This document shows positions 59,675-64,000 of a stretch of DNA of 64,000 nucleotides, in pieces. The DNA lies in NCBI RefSeq assembly GCF_000143415.4, contig NW_003314402.1, positions 197,804 through 261,803 of the forward strand, in the 5' to 3' direction. Position 1 is the stretch's first letter. Every line of letters starts with the position of its first letter. The stretch is from Selaginella moellendorffii (taxonomy: Eukaryota; Streptophyta; Lycopodiopsida; Selaginellales; Selaginellaceae). A program made the translations under genes and the position numbers. Under the pieces are notes generated by a model. The model did not search any database. It worked only from the letters and a program-made list of their open reading frames with translations, and was not told where the DNA came from.

Positions 59675-61783
59675 ATGGAATCGCATCACGCTTCGCTGGG
59701 GCGCCGCAAGGTGAGCTCGCCGCCGTGGAATCCGCATTGCTCTAACGTTGATCCAGTGTAGCTGGAGGAGATCCGGCAAAAGAAAGCGACGGAGAAGAAT
59801 TCCGCGAAGCAATCGGAGCTAATTCCATCAGGTAGAGGCTCGAAACACCATGAATCTCATGTTTTTTGCTTTCTCTTTCTTGTTCTAGGCCAGGATCAGG
59901 ATGTCGAGGGTCTCAAACAAGAGGTGAGAGTTTTTCTTATCTTTGAGAAGAGAGAACTTATTTGTGAGTGAATATTATAGTTAAGTTTTAGTTTTTATCT
60001 GCAGCTAGAAGCAACTCAAAACGAACGAAATGCGCTGCAAAGGCAATTGGACGAGAAGATCGAGAAAATACAAGTTCTTGTCCGGGACCTTCAAACTTTT
60101 CAAGCTTCAGCCAGTAACGTATGTGCTTGTTAGTCTTCATGTCTTGTAAGATTCTAAGTTTTCTTCCTCGCAGGATGCAAAGCTTGTTTCGGAGCTGAAG
60201 CAGTCTGTAAAAAATCTTACTGTTGATAGAGATGCCGCCATTACATCCAAGGTAGGCTTTATACGTCATTGCTTCAAGCAACAAGGGAAAGCTTCGATTT
60301 TGCTAGGAAGATGTTACAGCTCAGCTGCGTCTCGCAAGAAAAAGACTCCAAGAAGCCGAGAACGAGCAGTACAAGGTCCATTAGCTTGTCACAAAATACT
60401 CTTTGCAGAAAGCTAACCTCCACTTGCCAGGCCGAAGAAGATGCTGCTGTTTTGAGAGCAGAGCTGAAGCAATTGCAACAGCAGATGGAGCACTCAGCCA
60501 GCTCTCAGTCTTTCCATGCAACAATGCTTACAGACCAATATGCAATCAGCGACCAAGAGCACAAGGCCGTCAAAGAGGAGCTCCATGTAGGTTCCTGCAA
60601 GTTTTTGCGTTTCTTACTTCTCTTCTGCTACAGGATGCGCTTTTCCAGCTTCAAAACAATCGGCAACTGTTGGCCATGGAGCAGCAAAAGGTTGCTCAAC
60701 TTCTTGCTGAGAAAAAAGAGCTCGAAGCTGCTCTTGCGTCATCCCGGAACAATGAAGCCGGTACGAAGTTTTCCCGTTCCTTATTTTTAATCCATGTCTT
60801 GCCTGTCTGCCAACAGAAGCAAAGCGAGCACTTGCGAATGCTGCAAGCACTACCGAACAACAATTCACGAGTAACAAATGGAAGTCCAAGGTTCGTTTTC
60901 CTTGGCACGGTAAAATTCTTAATAGTTTTGCTCCAGGTGGACAGAGGGAAATACGAGCAACACCTTCGTGAGCTTGCCTCTATGGTTGAACGACTTGAAA
61001 ATGGCCGGCAGAAGCTGCTCGCAGAGGTAGAAACGCTTCACCAGTATTTCTAATGGTAGCCTTTTTCTTTCTTTGCTAGATTGACCGGCAGTCCCTGGAG
61101 ATTGAAAAGCTCTTCATGGAAAACGAAGGTCTAGTGAGTGGGTTAAACGAAACCTCGGAGATTGCAGCACAATGGGAACGCCAGGTACTCGAGACAAAAG
61201 AACTTTCAGAACTCTAACAAATCCTTTTGTTTTTCCCAGCTTCGTGAGTGCGCTAAACAGAACACAGAGCTAGAAAACAAGTTGCAAGCGCATCAAACAT
61301 TATCCCAACTAGAGGATTTGGTCAAGGAGGAGGATTTGTCATCGACAGAAATACCAAAACTTAAGGTAACGCGCTGGCCGCTTGCTCGTCTTTTTGTCTG
61401 TGGAGTCTTAAACTCTCGGCTCTGGTGTTTTTCTTCTCCCTGCAGATGGATTTAACAAAAGCATTGGGCGAAAGAGACCAGCTGGCTTTGGAGTTGGCGA
61501 GTGTCAGGATCACCTTGAATGGATTCAACAGACTGTAAGCTTTTCTCCTTTGTTTTTGCTTTGTTTGGTTTTTTTCAGAGTTTTTTAACAGGCTGCTTGC
61601 AGATATAATCCGGTGCTCTCCAGCCTGGAGACGAGGCTTGTACAAATCAAACAAAACTCCGCGCAGCAAATCGATGTAAGTTTCTAAGGATATATGTGGA
61701 AGTCTCCGTATGTTTCTAATCTTTTTAAGGCCCGGCAAAGGGTGTCTCTTCGTTCTTCTTGCTTCTATGTGACAGCCTTTTAA
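59675..61783 (+). CDS. long coiled-coil protein, possibly BLISTER-like
   Basis: Exons that join in phase: 59675-59710, 59762-59831, 59889-59923, 60005-60118, 60174-60251, 60325-60375, 60431-60586, 60634-60760, 60817-60890, 60937-61026, 61080-61184, 61240-61365, 61446-61534, 61603-61675, 61730-61783. Introns are about 45-80 nt. The product starts MESHHASLGRRKLEEIRQKK and is almost entirely heptad-like coiled coil rich in Glu, Lys, Gln and Leu (for example LRAELKQLQQQMEHSASS, MVERLENGRQKLLAEIDRQS). The N-terminal RRKLEEIRQKKATEK motif resembles the start of plant BLISTER-type proteins and some golgins. This is weak evidence for a family, so no symbol is given. If the last intron is retained, translation ends at 61,687 instead. 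It reads away from the S9 fragment and katanin. No enzyme motif is seen. Confidence 0.75.
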
Positions 61784-62110
61784 GTACACGCACAATGAAA
61801 GATCGAGGGCATTAGGGCTTTTCATCTTGTGGTGGTCGAGTTTTGAAGTACAATGCGGCAGCGCGCTGGAAGTTTTTGCGCTCTCGATCGCAGCAATCGT
61901 GGCCGTATTCCGTGCTGGGCAGCTCCATTTTCGAGGTAGGGATCTGAATTGCTAGGCTCTCGGGAAGAAGATGAGCTAAACTCTTGGCCGGGAGGATCTT
62001 CTAGAGATTCCAGTGCTCTTGAGTGATGAAGTGGGTCTCCTGGAGAGAGACGGGAAGGAGGAAATAGATCAGTGGAGCACAATGGGACCGAGCAGAGCGT
62101 AGTATAATTC

Positions 62111-62731
62111 ATGTTTAGTGGGGATGGAAGTCATGGCGGATCGGTAGCGGTTCAAATAGAAGGCTTTCGCTACAATGGCAAGGGACTCAAGAGAAAAGTG
62201 TCCGAGGTGCAAGGCACTGTTTTGACAGTGTCCGAGGAGGAAGAGGATTGCGAGTCCGAGGTTCTGGGAGGAGCTTATGGGAACTTGCAAGAGATCTTGG
62301 CAAGAAAGGAGAGGAACAAGAAGAAGAAGAAGAAGAAGAAGCAGGGATTTGACGAGGGATTTCCTTGCGAATCAAACTTTGTAGCTGTGGATGAAGAAGT
62401 CAGCACGACGACATCCTTGGAGACCGAGGATCAGCGGCGCTGGCAGGAGCAGCAGCAGGGGAAGCAAGAGGAGTGGATCTTCGCGCGGCGGATTGGCAGG
62501 GTGGACGAGGAAGAAGTGAGCAGCGGGGACGAGTTTATGGAGTTTTGCGAGGAAGAAGATGGGGTAAAGATCGTCGCCAGTGATGATGCCAATGGCGATG
62601 ACGAAGAAGATCGTGACAAACCCGGCTCGACTTACATCCTCTCGTCTGGGCGACAGACATCCCAAGTTGAGAAGAAGATCCCCACCATTGACGACGAGTT
62701 TGAGGAGTACTTTCGCCAACTCATGCTTTGA
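62111..62731 (+). CDS. acidic protein of unknown function (206 aa)
   Basis: Single-exon frame with ATG at 62,111. The protein has a basic Lys run (RNKKKKKKKKQG, about 73-84) that could act as a nuclear localisation signal, flanked by acidic stretches (SEEEEDCESEV; FCEEEDGVKIVASDDANGDD). It ends in a defined tail, TIDDEFEEYFRQLML. Codon use is regular, and the frame is not shadowed by any other gene. I do not recognise the family; the hydrophobic-acidic C-terminal tail looks like a short conserved interaction motif. Expression is unproven, but low-complexity balance and the clean end make a real gene likely. Confidence 0.6.
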   Translation: MFSGDGSHGGSVAVQIEGFRYNGKGLKRKVSEVQGTVLTVSEEEEDCESEVLGGAYGNLQEILARKERNKKKKKKKKQGFDEGFPCESNFVAVDEEVSTTTSLETEDQRRWQEQQQGKQEEWIFARRIGRVDEEEVSSGDEFMEFCEEEDGVKIVASDDANGDDEEDRDKPGSTYILSSGRQTSQVEKKIPTIDDEFEEYFRQLML

Positions 62732-64000
62732 TATAAACAAGAAAAGTTCCAGTGAGAACATTAAACCCTAATGGAATATTCTACGGATTTGAAAATGATT
62801 TGCTTGCGTGTAATTGATCCAGTCTAAGATTCCCGGACGTGGAAGAAGCAACCATGCAGTCGCCGACAAGCGCAATCCCTCCGACATTACCACTAAACCT
62901 AAAATCGACAAGCCGCCCCTCCTTTTCAAGCAACACCTAGGTCGCTCGCAATGTATCCAAGTGTGTGATCCAACATCAACGTCCTATTGTGGGGTGGATC
63001 ATGCAAAATAGCGAGCCTTGACCTAAAATATTCGGGCTCGGCCCATAGATGATAAGCGCGACCACGTAACAAAAAAGACACCTGACCATCGAACAGCGTA
63101 AGAAAGTTGGTGGATTTGTCGGAAGCGGTCAACCAATTAGTTTTAATGCGACGTCCACTTCATCCATGGCGCGGGTGGCGTGGGCCGTACAGGTGGTCTC
63201 TGGCCGTACGGATGCAAGCGGCCAAAGCAACGTCCACATTTCTTGCCAGAGTGAATGTCCGTACGCCAACTCCTCCCAGGGAGCGGAGATCACGGGTCTC
63301 CCTGCCGTGCCCTAAAATCCGTGCGTTGTATCCGCCCTAAAGAGAGGAAAGTCTGAGCTCCACGGGTACCCCAGTCACTCTGACTCAATGCAAGTGTAAG
63401 TGGGCCTCTAGATTGGATAACACAATATTATACATTACAACTATACACTGTATTTTATCATTATTTTCGAGGAGCTAAAATTTATCTACACGCGGACGTG
63501 GCAGGAGTACGAAGCTGGTATTCCCTGGGCACGTTTACAGGGTGATTCGTTATTTGAATTGCAAGCTTGCGGGGGATATGCCTTCGCGGGGACTGGCCAC
63601 TGCACGTGGCCATAAACCAGTTTGCACGGCAAAGTTATGGCCCAAAGTGGCGCCGCGCAGAGCCGTTAGATTCCCGGGATCGTGCGGCTGATGGATGGAA
63701 TGATTATGTGTATGGGGTATGGGTAAAGTGGGCGTGTAAGTGTGTGTAACTTTCAGTGGTTGCCCAGTCGCATTCTTCTTAGGTAAAGACGCGAAGCTCT
63801 CTTTTGTTTCTTTAGGAGGTTTTTTGTTTTTTAGGGTAGGAGAAGGCGGCTTTCTTGCATCTGGCGATGGTGGAGCGATCGCGAGCTCTAGCGAGCGAAT
63901 AGCCTTGCGCCAGGGAGAAGGTTTTGTTTCGCAGGGAAATTTGGCAATGCAGGGCACTTCTGCGCGTGATGGTGCGTAATCTCGGTGGAATTCGTCCAAA
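62732..64000. other. no recognisable gene
   Basis: Open frames here (for example minus 63,550-63,999 and plus 63,107-63,340) show no family motif and biased Pro/Thr or Arg composition, and I do not support them as genes. The first 100 bases probably include the 3' untranslated region of the acidic-protein gene. Confidence 0.5.

Noticed and set aside
61361-61825. Minus-strand 154-residue frame opposite the coiled-coil gene
   Set aside because: The plus-strand exons here join in phase with GT-AG introns; the minus frame has no recognisable motif.
63550-63999. Minus-strand 149-residue Pro/Thr-rich frame at the right end
   Set aside because: Low-complexity composition, no motif and no splice or start context to support it.

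Overview
The window looks like nuclear DNA of a land plant. It carries CC-NB-ARC-LRR disease-resistance genes, a G-type lectin receptor kinase, a plant-type katanin p60, pentatricopeptide (PPR) remnants, a plant-type RAD5 with a HIRAN domain and a URT1-type uridylyltransferase. The introns I can define by reading phase are very short (about 45-75 nt), and gene-rich GC-balanced DNA alternates with AT-rich blocks. Short introns with these families suggest a lycophyte such as Selaginella moellendorffii. That is inference and was not checked against a genome.

About 1-49,090 is a tandemly duplicated, decaying resistance-gene cluster. The repeating module runs left to right as: a RAD5-like helicase pseudogene (+), a URT1-like nucleotidyltransferase pseudogene (+), an NB-LRR gene (-), an AT-rich block of about 5 kb, and PPR remnants. 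NB-LRR copies lie at 1-1077 (cut by the window edge, frameshifted first exon), 7212-10557, 22093-25432 and 36755-40076. The last three each give one open three-exon reading frame (1075, 1073 and 1067 residues) when spliced with conserved 55-57 nt and 61-62 nt introns. A lone first-exon fragment sits at 42141-42308. RAD5 and URT1 copies are all broken, by different lesions, and one is fused to a captured Rab7 tail (6049-6435). The right end of the array (42-49 kb) holds two further shortened RAD5/URT1 pairs and a captured minus-strand fragment I do not recognise.

About 49,087-54,149 holds two divergent G-type lectin S-receptor-like kinases: a broken copy on the minus strand and an intact 855-residue, intronless copy on the plus strand. 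AT-rich DNA without a recognisable gene follows (54.15-56.4 kb).

About 56,441-62,731 is ordinary single-copy gene space: a seven-exon katanin p60 gene (-), a fragment of an S9 prolyl-oligopeptidase-family gene (-), a roughly 15-exon coiled-coil protein gene (+), and a small acidic protein gene (+). I see no gene in the last 1.3 kb.

Functionally, the likely working genes are three NB-LRR immune receptors, one cell-surface receptor kinase, katanin (microtubule severing), the coiled-coil protein and perhaps the acidic protein. The most notable features are the two homologous coiled-coil exons at the NB-LRR N-terminus and the mosaic of gene fragments between the resistance genes. I found no tRNA, rRNA, CRISPR or bacterial-type operon.
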